A program made the translations under genes and the position numbers. The notes beneath the pieces are model-generated. The model ran no database searches. It was not told where the DNA came from and saw only the letters and a list, made by a program, of their open reading frames with translations. 64,000 bases of DNA, taken from positions 1 through 64,000 of the forward strand of contig CBDDGJ010000003.1 in assembly GCA_965227805.1 (NCBI GenBank). The letters are read 5' to 3'. This stretch comes from CBDDGJ01 sp965227805 (GTDB taxonomy: Bacteria; Pseudomonadota; Alphaproteobacteria; RS24). Shown here in pieces: positions 50,593-60,578 of the stretch (position 1 is the first letter of the stretch; each line of letters starts with the position of its first letter).

Positions 50593-51699
50593 CTAAACCG
50601 GCTTGATAATAATACCTTCCTGCGGTGTAACATTACCCGCCAGCATTTTATCATATATGTCCTGAAAGTTTTCCAGCCCGTTAATCTCTGTCACCTGCAT
50701 CCAGTCGCGCGCATGCATCATGCCATCTGCCAAAAACGCTGCAACACGGCGATTAAATTCTGCGGCGCCCCATTCGCTGGCCCGGCGTTGAATATGCCCG
50801 GGGGCAAAAAACATGGCAGAGCGTTCGCGAATACGCTTATCTGCTGCAGTGTCGTTTTGATTATCATCCCAATGGGTTAGGCCGACATTATGGCACCAGC
50901 GCATATTGTCTCCCAATGCCGCGTGAACCTTACTCAAAATACTACGATTTCCTGCCATATCGACCAACACAGCGGGCCTGCTCGCATCCAGACGGCTAAG
51001 CCCATCATAATCGATAATAATATCATAAACGCCGGTTTTGGCGACAAACGCACAATTATCCGGCGAGGTTAACCCAATAATTGCAGGACGCCCACCTTTT
51101 AGCTGATTTAAGCCATAAGCGAGGCCTACCGCCGTTTTGCTGGAGGCCGATAAAATAATCACTTGCTGTGCCGCATGAAATTTTTCCTCCTCCAGAGCAT
51201 CGCACAAACAAAAAGACGTGCCGTAAAGCGGATTTAATAAGGCGCGCAAATTATCATTTTTCGGATTAACCGCACCGACACGTTCATAATTATTATACAC
51301 CGCCGGTAATTGCGTGCGATGCGCTGCACCATCAGCAAATCGGTCTCCCGCAATACGCACTGGCAGCATACGTAAAAAATTGGCTATGGGGAAATAGCCA
51401 TAAATACGCTCGCCTTCTTTAATGGCCTTATTCCGCGTAGCAACCACATGGGCAAATCCCCATACCGGCACAATGCCCCAATTAGGCGCATCGCTTGCTT
51501 GTATATGGGGAGGAAAAAATTGCCAATAGCCAATATCATGTCCCACCGCGCCATAGGTCACATTATTTGCCGTGAAGGAAAACCGTTCGATGGCGACCAA
51601 AATCTCGTCATCAGTAAGGGTAAAATCTTCTACCTTGTTTTCAACATCCATCAGACGTGTTTTGGTAATATCATCTTTATCCGTTTGAAATTGACTCAT
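50593..51699 (-). CDS. DUF2855-family protein
   Basis: This 368-residue protein has the DUF2855 pattern FSFTANNVTYGAVGHDIGYW and VPVWGFAHVVAT. The later IILSASSKTAVGLAYGLNQL stretch is a Rossmann-like strand-helix, so it resembles a zinc-free medium-chain dehydrogenase relative. AGGAGG precedes the ATG. The function of the family is not established; it stands alone between genes of the opposite strand. Confidence 0.85.
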   Translation of the reverse strand: MSQFQTDKDDITKTRLMDVENKVEDFTLTDDEILVAIERFSFTANNVTYGAVGHDIGYWQFFPPHIQASDAPNWGIVPVWGFAHVVATRNKAIKEGERIYGYFPIANFLRMLPVRIAGDRFADGAAHRTQLPAVYNNYERVGAVNPKNDNLRALLNPLYGTSFCLCDALEEEKFHAAQQVIILSASSKTAVGLAYGLNQLKGGRPAIIGLTSPDNCAFVAKTGVYDIIIDYDGLSRLDASRPAVLVDMAGNRSILSKVHAALGDNMRWCHNVGLTHWDDNQNDTAADKRIRERSAMFFAPGHIQRRASEWGAAEFNRRVAAFLADGMMHARDWMQVTEINGLENFQDIYDKMLAGNVTPQEGIIIKPV

Positions 51700-51711
51700 A
51701 ATTATATCCTC

Positions 51712-53823
51712 CTATTCATCTAGCAATGAAAGCCATTCATCTTCTGTAACGATTGTGAGATTAAGCTCTTGCGCTTTTTTAAGTTTTGAACCTGCCGCTT
51801 CACCCGCAACAATCATATCTGTTTTAGCCGATACAGCACTTATTACTTTCGCGCCTAACGTTTCGGCACGCGCTTTGGCTTCGGCACGTGTCATACGCGT
51901 CATTGTTCCCGTAAACACAATGCTTTTACCCGAAATCGCATGTTCACGCACTGTCACCTCAGGCAAAAAAGGAGTTACACCAGCGCTAAATAATGCGGCA
52001 ATAATCTCTCTATTTTCCTCCGTCGTAAAAAAATCGATAAGAGAGTTAATCACGCTAGCCCCTATGCCGTCAATCTGTTCTATATCTGCACGCGCTGTTT
52101 CATCACCTTTGCTTATATTTACGAAAGCCTCTTCCATCGCAGCAACCGAACCAAAATGCCGCGCCAAAACGTGCGCCATGCTCATACCAATATGGCGTAT
52201 ACCCAGTGCATAAATAAAGCGGTCAAGCGGAATATGCTTACGCTCTGCAATGGCATTAAATAATTTTTGTATTGCTTTTTTAAGCGTTCCGATTTTTTCT
52301 TTCGGTCCTGATTGATATTGCCAAATTTCTGGCGGGTCATGCTTGTAGCGCTGTTCCAGCAAAAATATATCAGACGGATTTTTAAGCAAGCCAAGCTGCC
52401 AATAATCTTCCACCTGTTTTTTCCCCAAACCTTCAATATCAAATGCATCACGGGAAACAAAATGCTTCACCCGCTCTTTTGCCTGGGCATCACATGTAAA
52501 CCCGCCCATGCAACGGCGCGCCACATCTTGTGCGCCATCTTCACGAATTTCGCGCAGAGCAGGCGCACCACATATCGGACATTGTTGCGGAAAAGAAAAA
52601 ACAGTCGCTTGTGGTAAGCGTTTCGCTTTATCCACCTCCACCACTTGCGGAATCACATCGCCGGCACGTTGAATCGTAACCGTATCACCAATACGAATAT
52701 CTTTGCGCGCAATCTCGTCTTCATTATGCAATGTTGCATTAGAGACCACCACACCCCCCACTGTTACCGGTTTTAGGCGCGCAACCGGTGTAAGTGCTCC
52801 GGTGCGCCCGACTTGAATATCTATCGCCTCAATGAGCGTAATGGCTTTTTCCGCCGGAAATTTATGGGCAATCGCCCAGCGCGGGGCACGCGCAACAAAA
52901 CCGAGGCGATTTTGCCAGTCCAAACGGTCAACCTTATACACCATGCCATCAATATCATAATCCAGGCCAGCCCTTTCTGCCTCAATCGCCCGATAATGCG
53001 CCATAAGCATGTCGCGATTATATGCACGTATAAAATGCGGATTAACACGAAACCCTGCCGCCCGAAAAAAATCCATCATGCCGCTTTGGGTATCGCGCGG
53101 CATAGCGGATACCTCGCCCCATGCATAGGCAAAAAACTTAAGGGGGCGCGTTTTGGTAATCGTGGGGTCTAATTGCCGTAAACTGCCAGCCGCCGCATTA
53201 CGCGGATTTGCAAACAGGGTTTTACCGGCTTTTTCTCGGGCATGATTCAATGAAGCGAAATCAGCATGGCTCATATAGACTTCACCGCGCACGTCAATAA
53301 TGTCGGGTGCTTCACCCGAAAAATGTTCGGGAATATCATCAATCATACGTAAATTTTCAGTAATATCTTCACCCACCTGCCCGTCGCCACGTGTTGCCCC
53401 TTGCATAAAATGTCCCTTTTCATAGCGCAGGCTTGCGGAAATCCCGTCAATTTTCGGTTCTGCCGTCACACATAGTTCATCCGCATCTGTTAAATTCAAA
53501 AAGCGGCGCAGACGCGCAATAAAATCATCCACATCATCTGCCGAAAATGCATTGCCCAAAGAGAGCATAGGCACGCTATGCGCAACCTTACCAAAGCCCT
53601 GTGCTGGTGCCGCACCGACTTTACGGCTCGGACTATCCGCAGTTTGCAAATCCGGAAATGCGGCCTCAATTTCTTCCAACCGCCTACGTAATGCATCATA
53701 ATCCGCATCGCTCATAAGCGGTGAATCTTGTTGATAATAAGCCACATCACAAGCCTCAATTTTGTGCTTTAGCTCTTGCCATTCAGTTTCAGCACGTTGG
53801 CTTTGTGTGTCCTCGCGCGCCAT
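51712..53823 (-). CDS. ligA: NAD-dependent DNA ligase
   Basis: This protein of 703 residues has the adenylation Lys in VTAEPKIDGISASLRYE, an NTase core, an OB fold, zinc ligands in CPICGAPALREI and MGGFTCDAQAK, helix-hairpin-helix repeats, and a C-terminal BRCT (SGKSIVFTGTMTRMTRAEAK). ATG 53823 is chosen because GAGGGA lies 5-10 bases upstream. It begins one base after the recN stop, so it is coupled to recN. It seals nicks in replication and repair. Confidence 0.96.
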   Translation of the reverse strand: MAREDTQSQRAETEWQELKHKIEACDVAYYQQDSPLMSDADYDALRRRLEEIEAAFPDLQTADSPSRKVGAAPAQGFGKVAHSVPMLSLGNAFSADDVDDFIARLRRFLNLTDADELCVTAEPKIDGISASLRYEKGHFMQGATRGDGQVGEDITENLRMIDDIPEHFSGEAPDIIDVRGEVYMSHADFASLNHAREKAGKTLFANPRNAAAGSLRQLDPTITKTRPLKFFAYAWGEVSAMPRDTQSGMMDFFRAAGFRVNPHFIRAYNRDMLMAHYRAIEAERAGLDYDIDGMVYKVDRLDWQNRLGFVARAPRWAIAHKFPAEKAITLIEAIDIQVGRTGALTPVARLKPVTVGGVVVSNATLHNEDEIARKDIRIGDTVTIQRAGDVIPQVVEVDKAKRLPQATVFSFPQQCPICGAPALREIREDGAQDVARRCMGGFTCDAQAKERVKHFVSRDAFDIEGLGKKQVEDYWQLGLLKNPSDIFLLEQRYKHDPPEIWQYQSGPKEKIGTLKKAIQKLFNAIAERKHIPLDRFIYALGIRHIGMSMAHVLARHFGSVAAMEEAFVNISKGDETARADIEQIDGIGASVINSLIDFFTTEENREIIAALFSAGVTPFLPEVTVREHAISGKSIVFTGTMTRMTRAEAKARAETLGAKVISAVSAKTDMIVAGEAAGSKLKKAQELNLTIVTEDEWLSLLDE

Positions 53824-53824
53824 A

Positions 53825-55498
53825 TTATCCCTCAATCAATGCTTTTGCCGCCGCACGTGCTTCAAGCGTTATTTTTGCCCCGGCCAGCATGCGCGCCACT
53901 TCATCCACCCGCGCCGCGTCATCTAAAACAATTACATCACTTACAACACCGTCATCACCACCCGATTTTTCTACCCGCCAATGATGATCGCCCTGTGCCG
54001 CCACTTGCGGCGAATGTGTCACCACCAAAACCTGACCCCCTTGCGCCAATTTATGTAATCTCACCCCAACCGCTTCTGCCACTGCACCGCCCACACCCGC
54101 ATCAACTTCATCGAAAATCAGGCTACGCACAGCTCTTCCGCGTGCGAGGCTTACTTTCAAGGCCAACATAAAGCGCGCCAACTCACCACCCGAGGCAATC
54201 TTGGCAAGCGCGCCTGCCGCCATGCCCTTATTGGTAGCGACCTGAAAACTTACCTTGTCAAGGCCATCGGCACGGCCATCTGCCACCGCAAGCTGTTCAA
54301 TATGTGTAACAAAGCGACCATCTTCCAATTTGAGCGCCGGCAATTCACGGTTCACGGCCGCATCTAATGTCTTTGCCGCTGCACGTCGTTTTTCACAAAC
54401 TGCTTGCGCTGCCACCGCATAGGCATCCTCGGCCTGTGTGCATTTTGTTTCCAGATCATGCAAAACTACATCGCTATTTTCGATGGCATTATATGTCGCG
54501 GTCAATGTTTCAACCAGGCGCGGCAATTCATCCACTGTCACATTATGTTTGCGGGCAAGTCCACGCAAAGCAAATAAGCGGTCTTCAACAATTTCCAACC
54601 GCCCCGGTTCATGCGTAAAACCACTCAATAATGCCGAGACCTGGCTTGATGCATCAGCAATCTCCAAACGGGCACGCTCTAAGGCCTGTTCAATATGTTC
54701 CACGCGTGATTGGGCAAGCGATACAAGTTGTGCACTTTTTTTTACAGCCTGCACCATAATGGCCTCACCGCCAGTTTCGCCTTGTAGCAGATCATATAAT
54801 TCGGCAAGCCCGCTTGTGATTTTATCCATATTTATCAATAAATTGCGTTCATCCGCGAGCGTCTTTGCTTCCTCAGCTTTGGGGGCGAGCTGCGTTATCT
54901 CATCTAATGCATGGCGCAAAAATTCGGCTTCCTGTGCGCCACGTGCGGCCTGTTCACGAAATGCGGTAAGTTCTTCGCGTGCCAATTTTCGGGCATTATA
55001 AAGCGCCCCGAGCTTTGCCACGTCCTCCCCCAAGCCTGCATAGTCATCCAGCAAGCGTAACTGGCTTATTGCATCGGTTAGTGATTGGCTTTCATGCTGC
55101 CCGTGAATTTCAATCAATGCGTCGCCAATCACACGTAGCAAACCACTGCTAATCGGCATATCATTGCAAAAGGCGCGCGAACGGCCATCCGTATTTTGCA
55201 CACGGCGCAAAATCAATTCTGTCATTTCGGCATCAGGCGCCAAAAGCTCATTTTGAGTTAATAGAGTTTGCACATCCATATTTGCAGAAATATCAAATGT
55301 CGCGCTTACACTTGCTTGTGCTGCCCCATGGCGAACCAATTTCGCATCACCACGTGCACCAAGCGCAAGCCCCAAAGCATCGAGCAAAATAGATTTCCCC
55401 GCCCCCGTTTCACCGGTAAGCGTATGCAAACCATGCCCCCATGATAAATCCAGCTTTTCAATCAACACAATGTTACGGATTGATAAGGCGCTGAGCAT
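53825..55498 (-). CDS. recN: DNA repair protein RecN
   Basis: This protein of 557 residues starts MLSALSIRNIVLIEKLDLSW. Walker A is GETGAGKSILLDALG, the signature is SGGELARFMLALK, and Walker B is LIFDEVDAGVGG. A central coiled-coil pair separates them, as in other SMC-like RecN. It acts in double-strand break repair. The alternative start is a GTG one codon earlier. BamD ends 5 bases upstream. Confidence 0.95.
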   Translation of the reverse strand: MLSALSIRNIVLIEKLDLSWGHGLHTLTGETGAGKSILLDALGLALGARGDAKLVRHGAAQASVSATFDISANMDVQTLLTQNELLAPDAEMTELILRRVQNTDGRSRAFCNDMPISSGLLRVIGDALIEIHGQHESQSLTDAISQLRLLDDYAGLGEDVAKLGALYNARKLAREELTAFREQAARGAQEAEFLRHALDEITQLAPKAEEAKTLADERNLLINMDKITSGLAELYDLLQGETGGEAIMVQAVKKSAQLVSLAQSRVEHIEQALERARLEIADASSQVSALLSGFTHEPGRLEIVEDRLFALRGLARKHNVTVDELPRLVETLTATYNAIENSDVVLHDLETKCTQAEDAYAVAAQAVCEKRRAAAKTLDAAVNRELPALKLEDGRFVTHIEQLAVADGRADGLDKVSFQVATNKGMAAGALAKIASGGELARFMLALKVSLARGRAVRSLIFDEVDAGVGGAVAEAVGVRLHKLAQGGQVLVVTHSPQVAAQGDHHWRVEKSGGDDGVVSDVIVLDDAARVDEVARMLAGAKITLEARAAAKALIEG

Positions 55499-55503
55499 CA
55501 CGC

Positions 55504-56274
55504 TTATTCCACTCCACCCACAGATTGCAACAAATCATAGCTATCTTTATACCACGCATCCCCCGGATAATTATGATATAAAATCGCTGCTATTTTTTGT
55601 GCTTCGGAAATAATACCCAAGCTCGTATAAACCTCGACCAAACGATGCAAAGCCTCGAGCACATGGGTTGTGCGTTGATAAAATTTTATCACATTGCTAA
55701 AGCGTTTTTGTGCGGCAGCAAAATCTCCGCGCCGCAAATAATAACGCCCAATCGCCATTTCTTTACCGGCCAGATTGTCGCGAATAAGGTCAATTTTCAA
55801 AACCGCATCACGCGCATAATCACTTTCAGGGTAGCGGCGGATAATCTCTCTAAAGGCTTGCTGTGCCTGTTCTGTAATGCGTTGGTCGCGCTGCACATCA
55901 GAAATTTGCTCATAATATGATTGTGCAATCAGATAAAACACATAGGGCGTCTGCTTATTCCCCGGATAGAGCGATGCAAATCTTTGCGCTGTAAGAATGG
56001 CTTGGCTATATTGATTTTGCAGATAATAGGTAAAGGCGGCCATCACCATAGCGCGGCGCGCCCATTGTGAATAGGGGTGCTGACGTTCAACCTCGTCAAA
56101 CATGGGGCCTGCACCGAAATAATTGCGGTCATGAAAGGCATCCATCGCATTATTATACAACACCTCAACCGGCGTTTCGACATAACGTAAATCACCGCCT
56201 TCAGGTCGCCCCCCACATGCAAGCAGAACCGTCGCCATAATGCTGATTATTGTATAATGCAAAAACCGTTTCAT
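55504..56274 (-). CDS. bamD: Outer-membrane assembly lipoprotein BamD
   Basis: This 256-residue protein begins MKRFLHYTIISIMATVLLAC with lipobox LLAC, so it is lipidated at Cys20. TPR-like helices follow (YNNAMDAFHDRNYFGAGPMF, SQAILTAQRFASLYPGNKQT). It supports beta-barrel insertion with BamA. AGAGG lies 5 bases before the ATG. The order bamD-recN-ligA is shared by many alphaproteobacteria. Confidence 0.94.
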   Translation of the reverse strand: MKRFLHYTIISIMATVLLACGGRPEGGDLRYVETPVEVLYNNAMDAFHDRNYFGAGPMFDEVERQHPYSQWARRAMVMAAFTYYLQNQYSQAILTAQRFASLYPGNKQTPYVFYLIAQSYYEQISDVQRDQRITEQAQQAFREIIRRYPESDYARDAVLKIDLIRDNLAGKEMAIGRYYLRRGDFAAAQKRFSNVIKFYQRTTHVLEALHRLVEVYTSLGIISEAQKIAAILYHNYPGDAWYKDSYDLLQSVGGVE

Positions 56275-56354
56275 AACACCTCTTTGCCCTTATTTAGCGC
56301 AAATTGCGCGAAAACAAAAGCGTATCCTTTAAGAAAGCCACATAGATTTTTAAG

Positions 56355-57389
56355 CTAAGGTGAAAACACCAATTCATCATCGCCCAGGGGGGCAAATATG
56401 GCATCCACCATATCCGGCGTAACAGCATCAAATGCGGCAGGCTGCCATGTGGGGCGATTATCCTTATCGATAATCACCGCGCGCACGCCTTCATAAAAAT
56501 CATGCCCCTGCATGATGCGGCTCACAGCGCGCATTTCCATACGCATACACGCTTCGAAGTCGGCTTTTGCGCCATCGCGCATTTGTCGCAAGGCCACCGC
56601 GCAAGAGGTCGGCGATTTCGCCCGGATAATATCATATTGCTGCTGTGCCCATGGCGAGTCATGCTTTTTCAGAGCAGATAAAATATCCTGCACGGTTTCG
56701 CCAGCAAAGAGCGTGTCAATCATATCACATATATCAGCAAGTGGGGCGGGCAGTGCAGGTGCACAATGCGCGCTAATCGCTGCCGCAGCATCATCGGTTT
56801 CATAAAGTGCCTGCATCAGTGCGGCGCTATTTTGCTGGGGCAGATAATGCGTCGCAATGCCGCTATAGAGGCAATCGGCAGCTTTAAGCCGCGCGCCGGT
56901 AAGGGCGAGATAGGTTCCGATTTTCCCCGGCAGGCGGGGCAGAAAATATGTGCCGCCCACATCGGGCAAGAGGCCAATACCGGTTTCGGGCATGGCAAAA
57001 AGCGTCCGGTCTGTCACCAAACGATACGCCCCATGCACCGACACACCAACGCCGCCGCCCATTGTAATGCCGTCCATTAACGCAATATAAGGTTTGGGAA
57101 AGCGTTTAATCATGCGATTAAGCCCATATTCGGCGCGGTAAAAGCCGGTCATTTCCGGCGCGCCCACCTTGCCCCAGTCATAAAGCGCGCGAATATCGCC
57201 GCCCGCACAAAAGCCCTTTTCGCCCGCCCCTTTAATCAGAATATGGGCAATGCGCTCATCTGTCGCCCATGCAGTAAGGTGCGGCACTATGGCGCGCACC
57301 ATGCCCAGGGTCAGCGCATTTAGGGATTCTGGCCGGTTAAGCGTGATCACCCCGCACACCCCGCGCTGTTCGAATAAAACCTCTGCCAT
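56355..57389 (-). CDS. Enoyl-CoA hydratase-family protein, likely 3-hydroxyisobutyryl-CoA hydrolase
   Basis: This 344-residue protein has crotonase oxyanion loops GFCAGGDIRALYDWG and DGITMGGGVGVSVHGAYRLV, and the longer C-terminal region found in HIBCH (ECH_2) members rather than hydratases of about 260 residues. GIGLLPDVGGTYFLPRL carries the acidic residue that fits hydrolysis. It would act in valine breakdown. AGGGAAGC lies before the ATG. Confidence 0.9.
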   Translation of the reverse strand: MAEVLFEQRGVCGVITLNRPESLNALTLGMVRAIVPHLTAWATDERIAHILIKGAGEKGFCAGGDIRALYDWGKVGAPEMTGFYRAEYGLNRMIKRFPKPYIALMDGITMGGGVGVSVHGAYRLVTDRTLFAMPETGIGLLPDVGGTYFLPRLPGKIGTYLALTGARLKAADCLYSGIATHYLPQQNSAALMQALYETDDAAAAISAHCAPALPAPLADICDMIDTLFAGETVQDILSALKKHDSPWAQQQYDIIRAKSPTSCAVALRQMRDGAKADFEACMRMEMRAVSRIMQGHDFYEGVRAVIIDKDNRPTWQPAAFDAVTPDMVDAIFAPLGDDELVFSP

Positions 57390-57498
57390 ATGCTTCCCTG
57401 TTAGATAAGGCAGGCAGTGTAAATGATTATGCCCCGTAAAACAAGCAGCATGGTCATATCGGCTTGCCCTTGACTGCTATTTCTTCTAAACTTTGCGG

Positions 57499-59247
57499 AT
57501 GGAAGACGAAAAAATAATAACATGTCTGGCAGATTATATCGGCTGGGTAAAACAGCTAAATGAAAACGCGCCGAATGGCAAATTCGCCTTTCGCGGGTTG
57601 AGTTCCCTGACATATGCCGTCAGTGCCAGTGCCTATCGGCGCTATCCCCAAGGCGTCATTGAGGAAACGGATGATTTATCCGAATATGCAGAAGATTTAT
57701 TACGCGATGCGCAAAAATATGATTTTCCCGAGCTTACCCAACATGGCGGGGATGAATTAAAAATGCTGGCCGAATTACAACATTTCGGCGCGGCCACACC
57801 TTTTATTGATTTCACCCTAAATGCCTTTGTGGCACTGCATTTTGCCCTCGCAGCCAATCGGGGCGCTTCTAAGGCTACAGATAAGGCTGAAGATGGGTGC
57901 TATGTGGTTGCGCTGGATATTCACGAAACCACAATGGGTAATGCCTTATCTGCATTTGACAATAACAGTAATATAGGTATATTTTACAATGCCGAAAGGG
58001 TAAGCACACCCCGTAAATATAAACAGATTTTAGAGGATGCTGAGGGTAAATTAGTCTATTGGCAACCGCCACTTTCCAATAACCGCATTATTGCGCAAAA
58101 ATCACTGTTTATTTTCGGTAAAGCGGTTTTGAAACATAAGCAGGATTATCGCCATAAAGCCATCATATCAGCTGAAAACTGCGTAACTTTACAAAGCGAG
58201 CTGCGTGCGGCTTATGGTGATTTTGCCGATTTATTCCCCGACCTCACTGGTTTCGCGCTTTATCGCGCACAGCATACAGTCCCCTATATAGCCGAAACCG
58301 CCGAAGGCTTTGCAGAGGAGTTAAACAAACAAGGCCTTAGTTTCTATTTAAACGGCCAATATGGTGATGCCTTACCGCTTTTTGAACGTGCCTTAGAAAT
58401 TCGCAAAAAAGTGCTTGGCGAAAACGATCCCGACACAGCAAATAGTTTGAATAATTTGGCCTCACTATATAAGGCACAAGTAGATTATGATAAAGCCTTA
58501 CCGCTTTATAAGCGCGCCTTAGCGATTTATGAAAAAACCCTTGGTAAAGACCATCCTGATACCGCAAATAGTTTGAATAATTTAGCCTTACTATATAACA
58601 ACCAAAGAGACTATGACAAAGCCTTACCGCTTTGTCAGCGCGCCTTGGCGATTCGTGAAAAAGCTCTTGGTGAAGACCATCCTGATACAGCAATCAGTTT
58701 GAATAATGTTGCAGGATTATATGACAATAGAGGTGAGTATGACAAAGCCTTACCGCTTTATAAGCGCGCCTTGGCGATTCGTGAAAAAGCCCTTGGTGAA
58801 AACCATCCTGACACAGCAACCATTTTGAATAATTTGGCCTCACTATATGATGCACAAGGCAATTATGGGGCAGCCTTGCCGCTTTATAAGCGCGCCTTGG
58901 CGATGCGTGAAAAAGCCCTTGGTAAAAACCATCCTGATACAGCAAATAGTTTGAATAATTTGGCCTTGCTATATAAGGCACAAGGAGATTATGACAAAGC
59001 CTTACCGCTTTATCAGCGCACCTTGGCGATTCGTGAAAAAACCCTTGGTCAAGACCATCCCAGTACAGCAAATAGTTTGAATAATTTAGCCTTGCTATAT
59101 GATACACAAGGCAATTATGGTGCAGCCTTGCCGCTTCTTGAACGTGCGGTGAAAATTGCCGAAGAAAAGCTCGGTGCAGATCACCCAACAAGCCGTCTAT
59201 ATCGTGAAAATTTACAAAGGGTGCGTGATAAAATAAAAAAAGGGTAG
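57499..59247 (+). CDS. FRG-domain protein with seven TPR units
   Basis: This protein has 582 residues. The N-terminal FRG domain spans about residues 10-230: FAFRGLSSLTYAVSASAYRR and LAELQHFGAATPFIDFTLNA (the usual 'LQH.G.PT.LLDWT..P' block). A linker leads to seven 42-residue TPR units (kinesin-light-chain-like LNNLA..Y..QG.Y..ALPLY.RAL.I.EK.LG..HP.TA). TPR-12 arrays bind peptides or partners. FRG has no settled function; it occurs with effector-like and phage-related proteins. Start ATG 57499 is chosen over TTG 57493; neither has a strong ribosome site. It is alone on this strand, convergent with the TPR gene of the TonB operon. Confidence 0.85.
   Translation: MEDEKIITCLADYIGWVKQLNENAPNGKFAFRGLSSLTYAVSASAYRRYPQGVIEETDDLSEYAEDLLRDAQKYDFPELTQHGGDELKMLAELQHFGAATPFIDFTLNAFVALHFALAANRGASKATDKAEDGCYVVALDIHETTMGNALSAFDNNSNIGIFYNAERVSTPRKYKQILEDAEGKLVYWQPPLSNNRIIAQKSLFIFGKAVLKHKQDYRHKAIISAENCVTLQSELRAAYGDFADLFPDLTGFALYRAQHTVPYIAETAEGFAEELNKQGLSFYLNGQYGDALPLFERALEIRKKVLGENDPDTANSLNNLASLYKAQVDYDKALPLYKRALAIYEKTLGKDHPDTANSLNNLALLYNNQRDYDKALPLCQRALAIREKALGEDHPDTAISLNNVAGLYDNRGEYDKALPLYKRALAIREKALGENHPDTATILNNLASLYDAQGNYGAALPLYKRALAMREKALGKNHPDTANSLNNLALLYKAQGDYDKALPLYQRTLAIREKTLGQDHPSTANSLNNLALLYDTQGNYGAALPLLERAVKIAEEKLGADHPTSRLYRENLQRVRDKIKKG
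58369..59202 (+). repeat. Tandem repeat, seven units of 126 bp within the FRG-TPR gene
   Basis: Units begin with GCCTTACCGCTTT or close variants at 58369, 58495, 58621, 58747, 58873, 58999 and 59125, exactly 126 bases apart. Middle units are alike at the DNA level, not only in protein, which points to recent duplication or gene conversion. The first and last units are more diverged. Confidence 0.92.
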
Positions 59248-59261
59248 GTCGCGCCAGGCGG

Positions 59262-60578
59262 CTATTCCCCGCCCGTGCTTGCGGCGGTAGTGGCCTGTAA
59301 TTGGGCTTGCTTGCGCGCGATTGATGTGAGCCACCGTAAAGCATCGCGTGCGGTATCTTCAAACGCGCGTGCCTTTTGCAAAGCGCGTTTTGCCGCATCA
59401 AATTTTTCTATACGCGCATAGCTAATACCCAATAACAGCCATACATCCTGCTCTTTTTTCAATGCGCCCTTATCCAGCGCCTGAGCAAAGGCCGCGGCGG
59501 CCTGCCCCCAGTTTTCATTCTGCACATAGCTTTCTCCCAAACGCATATAGAGCGTGCCCGTATCAGACATATCGGCTGCTTTGGTAAGCGGCGCCACCGC
59601 TTTTTGCCAATCACGCCCATGCATATAGGCATTGGCTAATAATTCATAATTTTTTGCATTTTTCGCGATTGTGCCGGCGGCAAAGCCTGCCTCCATAATC
59701 CGGGCGGCTTTATGCGGAATCCCATGATACAGGTAAAGCTGTGCCATTTGCACTAATTCAGGTGATGATTTAAGCATATTTTGCACATGCATGGCCTGAT
59801 ACGCCGTAAAGGCAAGCGCGTCTTCGCCCGCATCATAATAAACAAAAATAAGCTGCTGCCAAAATGGTTTGACATCCGGCCATTTTTGCACGGCTTCTTC
59901 CAAAACCGGGCGTGCCGCCTGAAAACGATTTTGTTGCAATAAAACCGATAGGTAGATACGTATCCATGATTGTTTCGGCTGGTCGGTTAATGTTAAGGCC
60001 TGCATAATCGCCGTTTCGGTGGCGGCTAAATCCGCCAAAGTCAAATTGATTTGCGCCAATAGGGCATAGGCGTCTGCCTTTGGCGTGCCTTCAATATTTG
60101 CAAACCATAACTCTAGCAGCGACAAGGCTTTTTCATTTTGCGCTTCAGCCAAATAAAGCTGCGCCATGCCATAGCGTATATCATTCGCCACACGCGGCGG
60201 CAGCGCATCTGAGGCAAGGGCGTGCTCAAATTGCAATAAGGCTTCCGCATATTGCTCCTGCGCTGCATAGGCAAAGCCCATGCTTTGGCGCGCAATGGCT
60301 TTTTCATAAAGATTATATTTTTCATTTTGCTGCATCGCCTCTAGCAGGTTTAAGGCGTCCGCATAATTTTCCTTGGCAAGCAATTTTTGCGCGGCTTCAA
60401 TTTGCCGAAAAGCAGATTTACGCAATACTTTTGCCCGCGTGCTTTTCGGTTTTTTGCGCGAAGTTTCCTCTTGTGCCAGCGCATTATGCCCATGCGGCAA
60501 GCCCAAGGCAAACAGGTTGATGCCGCCCAGTAATACGACACTCATTCCCCAGATAATAAATCCCTTTTTCATCATCAT
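59262..60578 (-). CDS. TPR protein of the TonB operon
   Basis: This 438-residue protein begins MMMKKGFIIWGMSVVLLGGI with a signal-like helix, then an array of TPR-like helices (RKSAFRQIEAAQKLLAKENY, AEALLQFEHALASD, YALLAQINLTLADLA). It is likely periplasmic. Its start overlaps the tonB stop as ATGA, so it belongs to the TonB operon. Tetratricopeptide proteins of this kind commonly follow the DUF3450/TtpC/ExbB/ExbD/TonB set and may help assemble or stabilise it. Confidence 0.85.
   Translation of the reverse strand: MMMKKGFIIWGMSVVLLGGINLFALGLPHGHNALAQEETSRKKPKSTRAKVLRKSAFRQIEAAQKLLAKENYADALNLLEAMQQNEKYNLYEKAIARQSMGFAYAAQEQYAEALLQFEHALASDALPPRVANDIRYGMAQLYLAEAQNEKALSLLELWFANIEGTPKADAYALLAQINLTLADLAATETAIMQALTLTDQPKQSWIRIYLSVLLQQNRFQAARPVLEEAVQKWPDVKPFWQQLIFVYYDAGEDALAFTAYQAMHVQNMLKSSPELVQMAQLYLYHGIPHKAARIMEAGFAAGTIAKNAKNYELLANAYMHGRDWQKAVAPLTKAADMSDTGTLYMRLGESYVQNENWGQAAAAFAQALDKGALKKEQDVWLLLGISYARIEKFDAAKRALQKARAFEDTARDALRWLTSIARKQAQLQATTAASTGGE

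Noticed and set aside
58369..59202. Regular 126-bp repeat that could suggest a CRISPR or satellite array
   Set aside because: Units are in frame, encode TPR motifs and have no spacers.
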